A stretch of 64,000 nt of DNA. Source: Hoeflea sp. 108 (GTDB taxonomy: Bacteria > Pseudomonadota > Alphaproteobacteria > Rhizobiales > Rhizobiaceae). The notes under the pieces are model-generated. The model ran no database searches and had not been told where the DNA came from. It saw only the letters and a program-made list of their open reading frames with translations. This document shows, one piece after another, positions 41,050-50,330 of this stretch (positions are counted from its first letter, which is position 1; each line of letters opens with the position of its first letter). The position numbers and the translations under genes are program-made. The stretch lies in assembly GCF_000372965.1 (NCBI RefSeq), contig NZ_KB890024.1:372001-436000 (forward strand), read 5' to 3'.

Positions 41050-42402
41050 TTAGATGCGAGGTTCTGCGACCTCGTGGACATCGGTCCTTGACACCAGCAG
41101 CTTGTCGATCCGGTGTCCGTCCATGTCGACGACCTCGAAGCGCCAGTGTTCATAGACGAAGGCCTCGCCGACGCCGGGCAAGTGGCCGAGTTGGGCGAGC
41201 ACGAAACCGGCGATGGTGTGGAAGCCGTCGTCGGCGGGCCGCTCTCGCAGCCTGAGACGCTCGAATGCCTCGTGCGCAGGCATTGTGCCCTCGATGAGCA
41301 GTGAGCCGTCTTCGCGCTCGACCACATCTGGTTCGTCGCCTTCGATGTCGGCAAGGTCGCCGGTGATCGCCTCCAGAAGGTCGGTCTGGGTGACTATCCC
41401 CTCGAGCCGTCCATATTCGTCGACGACCATGGCCAGCCTGACCGGCGCCCGCTTGAACTGCTCCAGCACCTTGAACACCGTCATCGCCTCATGGACCAGA
41501 AGCGGCTGGCGGATGATGCCTGTCAGCTCGGGCTGCTGTCCCTCGAGAAGCTGGTCGAGAAGATCCTTCTTGAGGATCATCCCGATCGGTTCGTCGATGG
41601 TGCCGCGCCCGACGAGCATCTGCTGGTGTCGGCAGGAGCGGATGGTGCGCAGCATGGCATCGCTGCCATCGTCGATGTCGACCCATTCCACATGCGGGCG
41701 CGGCGTCATGATGTCGCCGATCCGTCGCTCGCCGATGTTGAGCACGCGGACGACGAGGTCCTGCTGGGCTTCGTGCAGAATCCCCGCCTCCTGGCTGGCC
41801 CGAACCAGGAGCTTCAGCTCTTCCGGCGAATGCAGAGCTCCCTCGCCACCTCCCGGGCGCAGGCCACAGAGCCGAAGCACCAGGTTGCCAAGTCCGTTGA
41901 GGGTCACGATTGCCGGATGCAGAACCGTGAGGAACAGCCCCAGTGGCCGGACGATCCGAAGTGCTGTGGCTTCGCTCCTCTGCAGCGCCAGGCTTTTCGG
42001 GGCGAGCTCGCCCAACACGATGTGCAGCGTGGTGATGATGATGAACGAGATGACGACCGCAATGATGTGCGAGCCTGCAACGGCAAGCGAAGCAGGCAGG
42101 GCCTTCAAAAGAGGTTCGATGAGGTGCGCGAGCGCCGGCTCTCCGACCCAGCCCAGAGCCAGCGAGGAGATCGTGATGCCGAGCTGCGTTGCCGCGAGAT
42201 TTGCGTCGAGATTGTCCAGGGCCCGCTGCAGGGCTGTCGCGTTGGCCCGTCCTGCAGCGACGAGTTCGGCCACGCGACTTTTTCGGACGGCTACGAGTGA
42301 AAATTCAGCCGCGACGAAAAATCCATTCGCGGCCACCAAAACGAGAACTGATATGATTCCAACAATATCGGTCCAGCTACTACTGCCATCGCCGGTAGGC
42401 AT
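41050..42402 (-). CDS. CNNM/CorC-HlyC family membrane protein (DUF21 and CBS pair)
   Basis: 450 residues from ATG 42402, which has AGAGGAG; the frame runs further upstream without content. A first helix (VGIISVLVLVAANGFFVAAEFSLVA) opens the DUF21 membrane domain with ANLAATQLGITISSLALGWVGEP. Two CBS domains follow (IGDIMTPRPHVEWVDIDD and AMTVFKVLEQF...VVDEYGRLEGIVT), then the C-terminal CorC/HlyC domain. Called hemolysin in databases, the family is linked to magnesium or cobalt efflux. It is a single gene with a terminator upstream separating it from tetR. Confidence 0.94.
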   Translation of the reverse strand: MPTGDGSSSWTDIVGIISVLVLVAANGFFVAAEFSLVAVRKSRVAELVAAGRANATALQRALDNLDANLAATQLGITISSLALGWVGEPALAHLIEPLLKALPASLAVAGSHIIAVVISFIIITTLHIVLGELAPKSLALQRSEATALRIVRPLGLFLTVLHPAIVTLNGLGNLVLRLCGLRPGGGEGALHSPEELKLLVRASQEAGILHEAQQDLVVRVLNIGERRIGDIMTPRPHVEWVDIDDGSDAMLRTIRSCRHQQMLVGRGTIDEPIGMILKKDLLDQLLEGQQPELTGIIRQPLLVHEAMTVFKVLEQFKRAPVRLAMVVDEYGRLEGIVTQTDLLEAITGDLADIEGDEPDVVEREDGSLLIEGTMPAHEAFERLRLRERPADDGFHTIAGFVLAQLGHLPGVGEAFVYEHWRFEVVDMDGHRIDKLLVSRTDVHEVAEPRI

Positions 42403-42447
42403 GGTCTCCTCTCTAAGTCTGTGACGCCACAGGGCGTCGTCTGCAAC

Positions 42448-42475
42448 AAAAAGCGGCGCCCGCAGGTGCCGCCGC
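42448..42475 (-). terminator. Rho-independent terminator of the TetR gene
   Basis: On the minus strand GCGGCG and CGCCGC form a 6-bp stem, with GCA/TGC able to pair inside the loop, followed by TTTTT. It lies 109 bases after the TetR stop and 46 bases before the CorC-family start. Confidence 0.72.
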
Positions 42476-42583
42476 GAGTCACCATGCCGCCCCCAGGCAA
42501 CATGATGAGGTTTCCGATCTAGCCGCAATTGCCACGTCGCGCCACTTGCCAGTGCCGCAGGAGCGACTGAGGCTAGGGTCAGA

Positions 42584-43273
42584 TCAGACCCTCGACTTGG
42601 TCAGGCGGGCGACGAATTCGTCGAAGGCCGCAATGTCTTCGGGCTCGGCGTCCTGGCCGCTGAAGGCCAGCAGATAGGCCGGCACATGCGAGACCCTGAC
42701 GTCGAGTGCTTCGTCGACATCGAGCGTATAGTGACCGATCTGCATGAAATAGAGCACGCGTGCACGGATGAAGGCGTTCTCTTCGTCATAGCCGTAGCGT
42801 TGGTACATGGCCGTGATCGCCTCGATGCGGCGCTTGTCGGCCTCGTCGATGACGGCTCGGATCGAGGGATCGCGTCGCGCCCAGATGCGCACGGCAATGT
42901 CGAGCTGTGGGTCGAACAGGCGGTCGTCGATCCAGCACTGGAAGACGTTGAGGATGGCGCGGTTGATACTCGGTGCCGGCCTCAATGCATGGTCGACCAC
43001 GGGATCGGTGTTACTGCGCAGCCAGTTCTGCAGCAGCTGTTCGTGCAAGTCGCCCAGACTCTCGAAGAACCAGTAGAAACTGGAGCGGGAGACGTCCAGC
43101 TTCCTGGCCATGACCTGAATCTTCACCTGGTCGATGCCGTCCTCGATCAGCGTCTTGATCGCCAGGTCGAGCCAGTCCTGCTTCGACGTCCGCGACGATC
43201 CGTCGATCGAAGCTTCTTCAGCCGGCTTCATGTCCTCCTCCGAAGCGGCTGCCTTCCGTTCTTTTTCTGGCAT
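42584..43273 (-). CDS. TetR/AcrR-family transcriptional regulator
   Basis: 229 residues. After a charged N-terminal tail the helix-turn-helix reads IKTLIEDGIDQVKIQVMARKLDVSRSSFYWFFESLGDLHEQLLQNW, with YWFF the family hallmark. The C-terminal ligand domain (RIWARRDPSIRAVIDEADKRRIEAI) resembles regulators of amine or peptide metabolism. GGGGAAG lies before ATG 43273. It is divergent from the S9 peptidase operon and likely represses it through the palindrome at 43384-43393. Confidence 0.93.
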   Translation of the reverse strand: MPEKERKAAASEEDMKPAEEASIDGSSRTSKQDWLDLAIKTLIEDGIDQVKIQVMARKLDVSRSSFYWFFESLGDLHEQLLQNWLRSNTDPVVDHALRPAPSINRAILNVFQCWIDDRLFDPQLDIAVRIWARRDPSIRAVIDEADKRRIEAITAMYQRYGYDEENAFIRARVLYFMQIGHYTLDVDEALDVRVSHVPAYLLAFSGQDAEPEDIAAFDEFVARLTKSRV

Positions 43274-43383
43274 GGTCCGTCTTCCCCTTTTTGATCCTTA
43301 TACGGTCAGCGCCGGGTGCTTGGCAGCGGATTTTTCGTCATGTCGGAGACGCCGGACTTTTATGGCATAGAAATGTACATCTA

Positions 43384-43393
43384 TGTCTAGACA
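43384..43393. promoter_or_regulatory. Palindrome in the tetR-peptidase divergent promoter
   Basis: TGTCTAGACA is a perfect 10-bp palindrome in the 262-base gap between the two divergent genes, close to an AT-rich stretch (TATGGCATAGAAATGTACA) that could hold the promoters. Its size and position suit a TetR operator. Confidence 0.5.
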
Positions 43394-43535
43394 GGCGCGA
43401 CATTGCCTGTAATGTTACCGCCTAACGCAGAGGCAACCTCGCCAAGCTCATGGATTTTCCAGCCGGCGCACCACGTGTGCCGGTGCGCAAGAGGTGCGTC
43501 CGGCGTGTGCCGAAGCGGCCCTTGGAGGAGAGCCC

Positions 43536-45503
43536 ATGGAGCGAGATCTCCGTTCGTCGCCCGAATTCACGGCGACCTTGAAATTGTACGAAGCCCTGCT
43601 TGCGCCGGGCGGGCACATATTCAACGGCCGTGCGCTGTGCGGGCATGAGAATGTTCCCCATCTCCACTTCATCGGCCAGAGTTTCGAGCGCGGTTTCGAA
43701 GATGGTGTGAGCAATCGCCTTTGCCGCGTTGCACGCAGCGGCGGCGCGGTCGAGCGCCTGAACGAACGGGAAACCCGTCAGATAAGGCTGTCTCCCGCAG
43801 GCAACGAACTGGCCGTGGCATGTGCCGGCGACGATGCCGCTGCCGACCGGATCGAGATCTGGTCGGACGGCCGCCGCTTGAAGGCGCAAACCGTCGCCGG
43901 GCGGATCGAGCAGATCGACTGGGCGGCGGACGGATCGAGGCTTCTGATGGTGGTGGCGGGTACGGCCGCCGACCTCGCCGGAATCCATGGCGGTTTTGCG
44001 CAGAAGCAGAAGTCGAGCGCGCCGGCCTGGATCCCGGAAGTCCGCTCCGACGAAGGCGGCGAACTGTGGCGCACGATCTGGACCTGGGATGGCGAGGGCA
44101 CACCGCGCCAGCTGACGGCGGCGCCCTTGAACGTGTGGGAAGCCAGCTGGTGCGGCAACGGTTCGATTGCGGCGATATCAAGCGACCATCACAGCGAGGG
44201 CAGCTGGTATCGGGCGGTTCTTTCCCTCGTCGATGCAACCTCTGGCGCTGCGACGACGATGTACAGGCCGGCCGACCAGATCGGCTGTGTCAAGGCCGCG
44301 CCCGATGGCGGCAAGGTCGCATTTGTCAAAGCCTTCTGCAGCGACCGCGGCATCGTCTATGGCCAGCTCTGCCTGCTCGACCCACGCAGTGGGGCGCTCG
44401 AGGTGCTGGAAAGCTTGGGCGCTGACGTCACCTCGATCGAGTGGCGTTCGCCCGCCGTCATCCATTTTGCGGGCCTCCGTGGCCACGAAGTGCTTGCCGG
44501 TGACTATGATCTCCGGCGCCCGGTGGCGACCGAAAGCTGGGCTTCGAAAGATTTCTCCCATGTCGAATGGGTCCCGACCTCATATCCGACAGGCGAAACC
44601 GGTTCCCTGTTTCTGGGGGAAGCCTATTCGCGGGCGCCGTTCCTGGCAGAAGCGTCCGCCGGCGGTGTGCGCGAGGTGGCAACGCTGGCTGCGCCTGGCG
44701 CAGCGCAGGCAATGTCGTCTTGCGGCACCGTCGAGCCATTCAGCTGGACAGCGCCCGATGGCCTGGAGATGCAGGGCTGGGTGGTCCGCCCCCGCAATGT
44801 CAACGGGCCGACACCGCTACTTGTGGACGTTCACGGCGGACCGATTTCCGCCCATGGCAATCACTGGATGGGGCGGACGCGTGCTGCGCCGATGCTGGTG
44901 AAGCAGGGGTGGACGATTTTCTTTCCCAACCCTCGCGGCAGCACCGGCAGGGGCGACGCCTTCGCCCGTGCGGTCAAGGGCGACATGGGCGGTGCCGATG
45001 TGCTCGACATCATCAGCGGCGTCGATGCCCTGGTTGCCAAAGGTTGGGCGGATGACGCGAAGGTCGCCGTTGCGGGATCGAGCTATGGCGGCTTCATGTC
45101 GGCCTGGTTGCCGTCGCAGAGCGAGCGCTTCGCCGCGGCGATCCCCATGTCGCCGGTCGGCAATTGGTACAGCCAGCACCGCACGACGCAGATCCCCGAA
45201 TTTGATGAGATCATGCTCGACGCCTCGCCCTGGGCGGAGGCTGGCGCCTATTTCGAGCGCAGCCCGGCCTTCTTCAAGCACAGGAAGAAGGTGCCGACGC
45301 TGGTGATGGCCGGCGGCATCGATCGCAGCACGCCGCCCGGCCAGGCGGAGGAGTGCTACTTCGCGGCCGTCAGGTCCGGCTCGCCTGCCGAGCTCGTCAT
45401 CTATCCCAATGCCGGGCACAGCATGCGCAGCTACCCCGAATATCTCGACAGTGCTGCCCGCATCCTGTGCTGGCTCGACAAATACGTGCATCCGGCCGCC
45501 TGA
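43536..45503 (+). CDS. S9-family prolyl oligopeptidase-like serine peptidase
   Basis: 655 residues from ATG 43536, with GGAGGAG seven bases before it. Residues 50-390 form the beta-propeller-like part and 400-655 the alpha/beta hydrolase part. The triad is visible: Ser516 in GSSYGGF, Asp596 in GGIDRSTP and His628 in NAGHSMR. There is no signal peptide, so it acts in the cytoplasm on short peptides. It is first in the operon with an FAD oxidoreductase and a Dpp-type importer, so imported peptides are the likely substrate. Acyl-aminoacyl peptidase is an alternative within S9. Confidence 0.92.
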   Translation: MERDLRSSPEFTATLKLYEALLAPGGHIFNGRALCGHENVPHLHFIGQSFERGFEDGVSNRLCRVARSGGAVERLNERETRQIRLSPAGNELAVACAGDDAAADRIEIWSDGRRLKAQTVAGRIEQIDWAADGSRLLMVVAGTAADLAGIHGGFAQKQKSSAPAWIPEVRSDEGGELWRTIWTWDGEGTPRQLTAAPLNVWEASWCGNGSIAAISSDHHSEGSWYRAVLSLVDATSGAATTMYRPADQIGCVKAAPDGGKVAFVKAFCSDRGIVYGQLCLLDPRSGALEVLESLGADVTSIEWRSPAVIHFAGLRGHEVLAGDYDLRRPVATESWASKDFSHVEWVPTSYPTGETGSLFLGEAYSRAPFLAEASAGGVREVATLAAPGAAQAMSSCGTVEPFSWTAPDGLEMQGWVVRPRNVNGPTPLLVDVHGGPISAHGNHWMGRTRAAPMLVKQGWTIFFPNPRGSTGRGDAFARAVKGDMGGADVLDIISGVDALVAKGWADDAKVAVAGSSYGGFMSAWLPSQSERFAAAIPMSPVGNWYSQHRTTQIPEFDEIMLDASPWAEAGAYFERSPAFFKHRKKVPTLVMAGGIDRSTPPGQAEECYFAAVRSGSPAELVIYPNAGHSMRSYPEYLDSAARILCWLDKYVHPAA

Positions 45504-45528
45504 GCAGTCGGCAAGAGGGGAGAACATC

Positions 45529-46785
45529 ATGACCACGAATGCAAAGCGCGAACGGATTGTCGTCGTCGGTGGCGGCATCATCGGCTGCTGCACGGCCTAT
45601 CATTTGCTGAAGGCAGGCGCTGACGTTACCGTCGTCGAGGCTGGCGAGCTTGCCAAGGCGACCAGCGGCGCAGGCGCTGGCTTCGTGTCGCACTGGTCCG
45701 CCGGCATGATCCCGCTCGGCGAGGAGGGGTTCAGGCTTCAGCAATACGGGCTCGATTTCTACAAGGCGTTGAGCGAGCTCGGCCAGGAAATCGGCTACCG
45801 TCCGAACGGCACGCTCATCATGGCGCTGACGGAAGAGGGGCGCGAAGATTTCTTGCGCCCCGTGTTGGACTCGCCTTATGCGCCGGCCGAGATGCAGGAT
45901 CTCAACGCCGCCGAGATCGGTGAGAAGATGCAAGGTCTGATCGATCCGTCGAAGGTCCACTCGGGCGCGTACAACCCTCTCGGCATCCAGTTCGATACGA
46001 CGCTGGGCCTGCGCGCGCTGTCAGGAGAAATCGCCAGGCTGGGCGGCACCTTCCGGGACCACACGAAGGTCACCGCCATCGAAGATAGCGGCAACGGCGT
46101 GACGGTCGAGACCGACAGGGGCACTTTGCAGGCCGATGGTGTGGTGATCGCAGCCGGTGCATGGAACAACGAGCTGCTTGAGAAGCTTGGCTGGAGACTG
46201 CCGTTGCTGCGCGTGCTTGCGACCCGCATCGTCACCGACAATCGAGGCCTGCCTTCCACCATCCCGACCGTCCAGTGCCGCGAACTGGGCCTCTGGCTGC
46301 GCGAAACCTTTGGCGCCATCATGTGGGGGACGGGCGGCCACTACCATCCGTATCACAAGCTCAGCGACGCATGGATTGAGCCCGGACAGCCGCACAAGGC
46401 TGACCTGATGCAGGCAATGGCCGATGGCGATCTGGCGCGCCTGCAAGAAGTGTTCCCGCCGCTGCGTGGATCGAAGATCGCGAGCTGGGCGCAGGGCGTG
46501 CCCTGCTACACGCCAGACCGCGGCCTGCTGGTCGGCCGCGTGCCCGGCACGACCAATGTCGTGGCGGTGGGCGGCGACAACGAAAGCGGCGTCAGCCATG
46601 GTCCGGGCCTCGGCCGCCTGTCGGCAGAACTGATCCTCGACCAGAAGCCCTTCGTCGACCCTACGCGCTTTCGTCTCGACCGCTTCGAGCGTGGTTCTTT
46701 CCCGACCGAAGCGGAAGTCGAGGCTGCCATGCCCAAATGGTCGCGCAAGCAAAGAGGGCATTTCGCGGATGCGCAGCGTGCGTGA
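45529..46785 (+). CDS. FAD-dependent amine/amino acid oxidoreductase (DAO family)
   Basis: 418 residues from ATG 45529, with GAGGGGAG upstream. The FAD-binding fold starts RIVVVGGGIIGCCTAYHLLKAGADVTVVEA. The family also shows TSGAGAGFVSHWSAG and a C-terminal GTTNVVAVGGDNESGVSHGPGLGRLSAELI. This is the fold of D-amino acid dehydrogenase, glycine oxidase and sarcosine oxidase. It lies 25 bases after the S9 peptidase and before the importer. It probably oxidises an amino acid freed by the peptidase, either a D-amino acid or an N-methyl one. Confidence 0.9.
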   Translation: MTTNAKRERIVVVGGGIIGCCTAYHLLKAGADVTVVEAGELAKATSGAGAGFVSHWSAGMIPLGEEGFRLQQYGLDFYKALSELGQEIGYRPNGTLIMALTEEGREDFLRPVLDSPYAPAEMQDLNAAEIGEKMQGLIDPSKVHSGAYNPLGIQFDTTLGLRALSGEIARLGGTFRDHTKVTAIEDSGNGVTVETDRGTLQADGVVIAAGAWNNELLEKLGWRLPLLRVLATRIVTDNRGLPSTIPTVQCRELGLWLRETFGAIMWGTGGHYHPYHKLSDAWIEPGQPHKADLMQAMADGDLARLQEVFPPLRGSKIASWAQGVPCYTPDRGLLVGRVPGTTNVVAVGGDNESGVSHGPGLGRLSAELILDQKPFVDPTRFRLDRFERGSFPTEAEVEAAMPKWSRKQRGHFADAQRA

Positions 46786-46854
46786 CGTGCAACGCAGCCG
46801 CCCGGTTGCCTTGAACATGTCCGCCTGCGGTGAAGAGCTGGGAGCGCGGCACGG

Positions 46855-47859
46855 ATGAGCGCACCGGGCAACGACCAGATCGAGGCTTACGCGGGGCGCT
46901 CTGGCAACCCGCTCGCAAGGCTGATCCTGCGCCGCATCCTGCTTGGCTTCGGGCTGCTGCTGGCGGCCTCGATGCTGGTCTATGGCGGGGTCGAGATGCT
47001 GCCGGGCGATTTCGCAGCGACCTATCTCGGACGCGACGCGACACCGGAATCTGTCGAGCATCTGCGCAAGGAACTGGGCCTCGATCGCCCGATGATCCAG
47101 CGCTACGGCGAATGGCTGGGAGGCATCGTCCAGGGCGATTTCGGAACCTCGTGGTCCAACCGCAACTCGGTTGCCGACCAACTCTGGAAGCGCCTGGGCA
47201 ATTCGATGCTGCTTGCCGCTACCTCGGCGGCAATTGCGGTTCCATTGGCGCTCGGCCTTGGCATGATCGCGGTGCGCTACCGCAACCGCTTTCCTGACCG
47301 GGCCATCAGCATCCTGTCGCTTGCCGCGGTTTCGTTGCCCGAGTTTTTCATCGGCTACCTGCTCATCCAGTTCTTCACCGTTCAGCTCGGCGTCGCCGCG
47401 TTTCCGGCAACTGTCTATGACGGGATGAGCCTTGGCGAGCGGCTCTCGGCGATTGCCCTGCCTGTGCTCACGCTCGTCATTGCGGTGCTGGCCCACATGA
47501 TGCGCATGACGCGCTCGGCGATCCTCAACGTCATGTCGTCACCCTATGTAGAGACCGCCGAACTCAAGGGGCTTTCGGCGCTGCGTATCATTGCCGAACA
47601 TGCCGCGCCCAATGCCGTGGCGCCGATCGTCACGGTGATTGCACTGAATCTTGCGGCGCTCGTGGTCGGTGTCGTCGTCATCGAAGTGGTGTTCGTCTAC
47701 CCGGGCATCGGCCAGTACATGGTGGATGCCGTGACCGTTCGCGACATGCCCGTGGTCCAGGCCTGCGGACTGATATTCGCAGCCATCTATATCGTGCTGA
47801 ACCTGTTGGCCGACATCGTTTCGATCCTGGCGAACCCACGCTTGAGGCATCCGCGATGA
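46855..47859 (+). CDS. Peptide/nickel-type ABC transporter permease (DppB type)
   Basis: 334 residues. After a short cytoplasmic N-terminus come a first helix (LRRILLGFGLLLAASMLVYGG), the family motif MLPGDFAATYLG, and the EAA loop ETAELKGLSALRIIAEHAAPNAV. It forms the channel with the DppC-type permease, which it overlaps by four bases (ATGA). It is the first importer gene of the S9 peptidase operon. Confidence 0.94.
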   Translation: MSAPGNDQIEAYAGRSGNPLARLILRRILLGFGLLLAASMLVYGGVEMLPGDFAATYLGRDATPESVEHLRKELGLDRPMIQRYGEWLGGIVQGDFGTSWSNRNSVADQLWKRLGNSMLLAATSAAIAVPLALGLGMIAVRYRNRFPDRAISILSLAAVSLPEFFIGYLLIQFFTVQLGVAAFPATVYDGMSLGERLSAIALPVLTLVIAVLAHMMRMTRSAILNVMSSPYVETAELKGLSALRIIAEHAAPNAVAPIVTVIALNLAALVVGVVVIEVVFVYPGIGQYMVDAVTVRDMPVVQACGLIFAAIYIVLNLLADIVSILANPRLRHPR

Positions 47860-48683
47860 GATTGAGGTCGATGCCAACAAGCGCACGCGTGGGGGCGGCG
47901 GGGATCCTGGTCGTTGTGGCGTGCGCACTCTTTGCGCCGCTGATCGCACCCTACGATCAAAGTGCCATCGTTGGTGAAGTCTGGGCCCCGATGGGCGGAG
48001 ATTTCCTGCTTGGTACCGACAGCCTCGGTCGCGATCTGCTGTCACGCCTGATCTATGGTGCGCGCGCCACGCTCTTCGTCGCCCTGGCAGCAACCACGCT
48101 GTCATTCGCCATTGGCATGCTGCTCAGTTTCACCGCTGTCGTCAGCGGCGGGGTGGTCGATCAGCTTCTGTCGCGGTTCAACGACCTGATGATGTCCGTT
48201 CCCGGGCTGATCCTGGCACTTGTCGTGCTTGCGGTCCTACCGCAAGGCACACTGATCCTCATCCTGGTCATGGCTGCGATCGACTCGACGCGCGTCTATC
48301 GTATCGGCCGGGCGGTCGCGCTCGACGTCAGCGTCATGGATTTTGTCGAAGCCGCTTGGCTGCGCGGCGAAGGCAAGCTGTGGATTATCTTCCGCGAAAT
48401 CCTGCCCAACACCCTGGCGCCCCTGCTCGGAGAATTCGGGCTGCGTTTTGCCTATTCCATCCTGTTTCTGTCGACGCTGTCCTTCCTTGGCCTCGGCATC
48501 CAGCCGCCGGCCGCCGATTGGGGCGGCATGGTCAAGGACAACAAGGACGGCATCATTTTCGGCGTTTCGGCCTCGCTCATCCCGGGTGCTGCGATCGCCG
48601 GCCTGGTCATCTCGGTCAATCTGGTCGTCGACTGGATGATCAATACCACGGCGAGCCTCAAGGGAGAGCGTGGAGATGGCTGA
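47856..48683 (+). CDS. Peptide/nickel-type ABC transporter permease (DppC type)
   Basis: 275 residues. It has the family block FAPLIAPYDQ...LLGTDSLGRDLLSRLIYGARATL and the EAA loop EAAWLRGEGKLWIIFREILPNTLAP. Its start overlaps the DppB-type gene and its end overlaps the ATPase gene. It is the second half of the channel. Confidence 0.94.
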   Translation: MRLRSMPTSARVGAAGILVVVACALFAPLIAPYDQSAIVGEVWAPMGGDFLLGTDSLGRDLLSRLIYGARATLFVALAATTLSFAIGMLLSFTAVVSGGVVDQLLSRFNDLMMSVPGLILALVVLAVLPQGTLILILVMAAIDSTRVYRIGRAVALDVSVMDFVEAAWLRGEGKLWIIFREILPNTLAPLLGEFGLRFAYSILFLSTLSFLGLGIQPPAADWGGMVKDNKDGIIFGVSASLIPGAAIAGLVISVNLVVDWMINTTASLKGERGDG

Positions 48684-50301
48684 GATGCTCTCGGTCCGCA
48701 ATCTACGCATCGAGGTGCGCGCGCACCAGGCTGATGGATCTACCAGCAACCTTGTGCTGGTAGATGGCGTCTCCTTCGATGTCGCAAAGGGCAAGGTGCT
48801 CGGCCTGATCGGCGAGTCAGGTGCAGGCAAGTCGACCATCGGCCTGTCGACTATGGCCTATGGGCGCGGTGGCGTGCGCATCTCGGGCGGGCAGGTCGTG
48901 CTAGACGGTGTCGACGTGACGGCCCTGTCGCCGGGTGGCGTGCGCACCATACGCGGCGCACGCGTGGCCTATGTTGCGCAATCGGCCGCCGCAGCCTTCA
49001 ACCCCGCCCACAAGCTGGGGCGGCAGGTCGTCGAGGCAACCGTTCGTCATGGCCTCATGACACCGGCGGAAGCGAAGAAGCGCGCCCAGTATCTGTTCAC
49101 GGTGCTCGGCCTTCCCGAACCGGAGCGCTTTGGCGAGCGCTACCCCCATCAGGTCTCGGGCGGTCAGCTGCAGCGCGCCATGACCGCCATGGCGCTTTGT
49201 GCCAAACCCGAACTCATCGTCTTCGACGAGCCGACGACAGCACTCGACGTCACCACGCAGATCGAGGTCCTGGCCGCCATCAAGCATGCGATCACAGAGA
49301 CCGGAACTGCCGCGCTCTACATCACGCACGACCTGGCGGTCGTCGCCCAGGTTGCCGACGACATCATGGTGCTCAGGCACGGTAAGACGGTGGAATATGG
49401 CTCGAGCCGGCAGATCATCGAGACGCCGCGCGAGGACTACACCAAGGCGCTGGTGAGCATCCGCCAGGCAGTGCGCGAACCTGTCCGCCAGGCTGAGGAA
49501 GAGCTGCTGAAAATCGAAGGACTGACAGCAGGCTATTCGAACATGAATGTCCTGCACGACGTGTCGCTGTCGTTGCCGAAAGGCCAGACATTGGCGGTGG
49601 TCGGTGAGTCAGGATCGGGAAAATCGACCCTGGCGCGCGTTGTCACCGGGCTGCTGCCGCCGCAGCGGGGCACCGTCGCTTTCAAAGGCGAGAGGCTGCC
49701 CGCCGCCCGTAAGGGGCGTACGCTCGAGCAGCTTCGCCGCATCCAGATGATCTACCAAATGGCCGATACCGCGATGAACCCGCGCCAGAAAGTCGGCGAT
49801 ATCATCGGGCGGCCGCTCACCCTCTATTTCGGTCTCAGGGGCGCTGCGCGAACCAGGCGGGTCACAGAACTGCTTGGCCAGATCGAGATGGGTCCGCAAT
49901 TCCTCGACCGTTATCCGGCCGAGCTCTCGGGCGGGCAGAAACAGCGCGTCGCGATCGCCCGCGCGCTGGCCGCCGAACCGGAATTGATGCTGTGCGACGA
50001 GCCGACTTCGGCGCTCGATCCGCTGGTGGCTGAGGGCATATTGAAGCTGCTGATGCGACTGCAGGAGGAGACTTCAGTGTCCTACCTGTTCATCACCCAC
50101 GACATCGCAATTGTGCGGGCGATCGCCGATCGCGTCGCGGTCATGCACCGCGGCCGCATCGTTCGTCAGGGCGTCAAGGCTTCCGTCTTTGCACCACCCT
50201 ATGACGACTACACCGAGAAGCTTTTGAGTTCGGTGCCCGAAATGGAAATCGGCTGGCTGGAACGCGTCCTTGCCGGACGCGCTCTGGTTCCGGCTGGATG
50301 A
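48676..50301 (+). CDS. Fused dipeptide-type ABC ATPase (DppD-DppF in one chain)
   Basis: 541 residues holding two complete ATPase domains. The first has Walker A GESGAGKST (about 46-54), signature VSGGQLQRAM and VFDEPTTALD. The second has Walker A GESGSGKST (about 312-320), signature LSGGQKQRVA and CDEPTSALD. Separate DppD and DppF chains are more common; the fusion fixes a 1:1 ratio. ATG 48676 is chosen over GTG 48670 because GGAG is nine bases before it. It overlaps the preceding permease and is followed by the binding protein. Confidence 0.94.
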   Translation: MAEMLSVRNLRIEVRAHQADGSTSNLVLVDGVSFDVAKGKVLGLIGESGAGKSTIGLSTMAYGRGGVRISGGQVVLDGVDVTALSPGGVRTIRGARVAYVAQSAAAAFNPAHKLGRQVVEATVRHGLMTPAEAKKRAQYLFTVLGLPEPERFGERYPHQVSGGQLQRAMTAMALCAKPELIVFDEPTTALDVTTQIEVLAAIKHAITETGTAALYITHDLAVVAQVADDIMVLRHGKTVEYGSSRQIIETPREDYTKALVSIRQAVREPVRQAEEELLKIEGLTAGYSNMNVLHDVSLSLPKGQTLAVVGESGSGKSTLARVVTGLLPPQRGTVAFKGERLPAARKGRTLEQLRRIQMIYQMADTAMNPRQKVGDIIGRPLTLYFGLRGAARTRRVTELLGQIEMGPQFLDRYPAELSGGQKQRVAIARALAAEPELMLCDEPTSALDPLVAEGILKLLMRLQEETSVSYLFITHDIAIVRAIADRVAVMHRGRIVRQGVKASVFAPPYDDYTEKLLSSVPEMEIGWLERVLAGRALVPAG

Positions 50302-50330
50302 CGGATCTTTAAGACAAGAGGGGAATGGAA

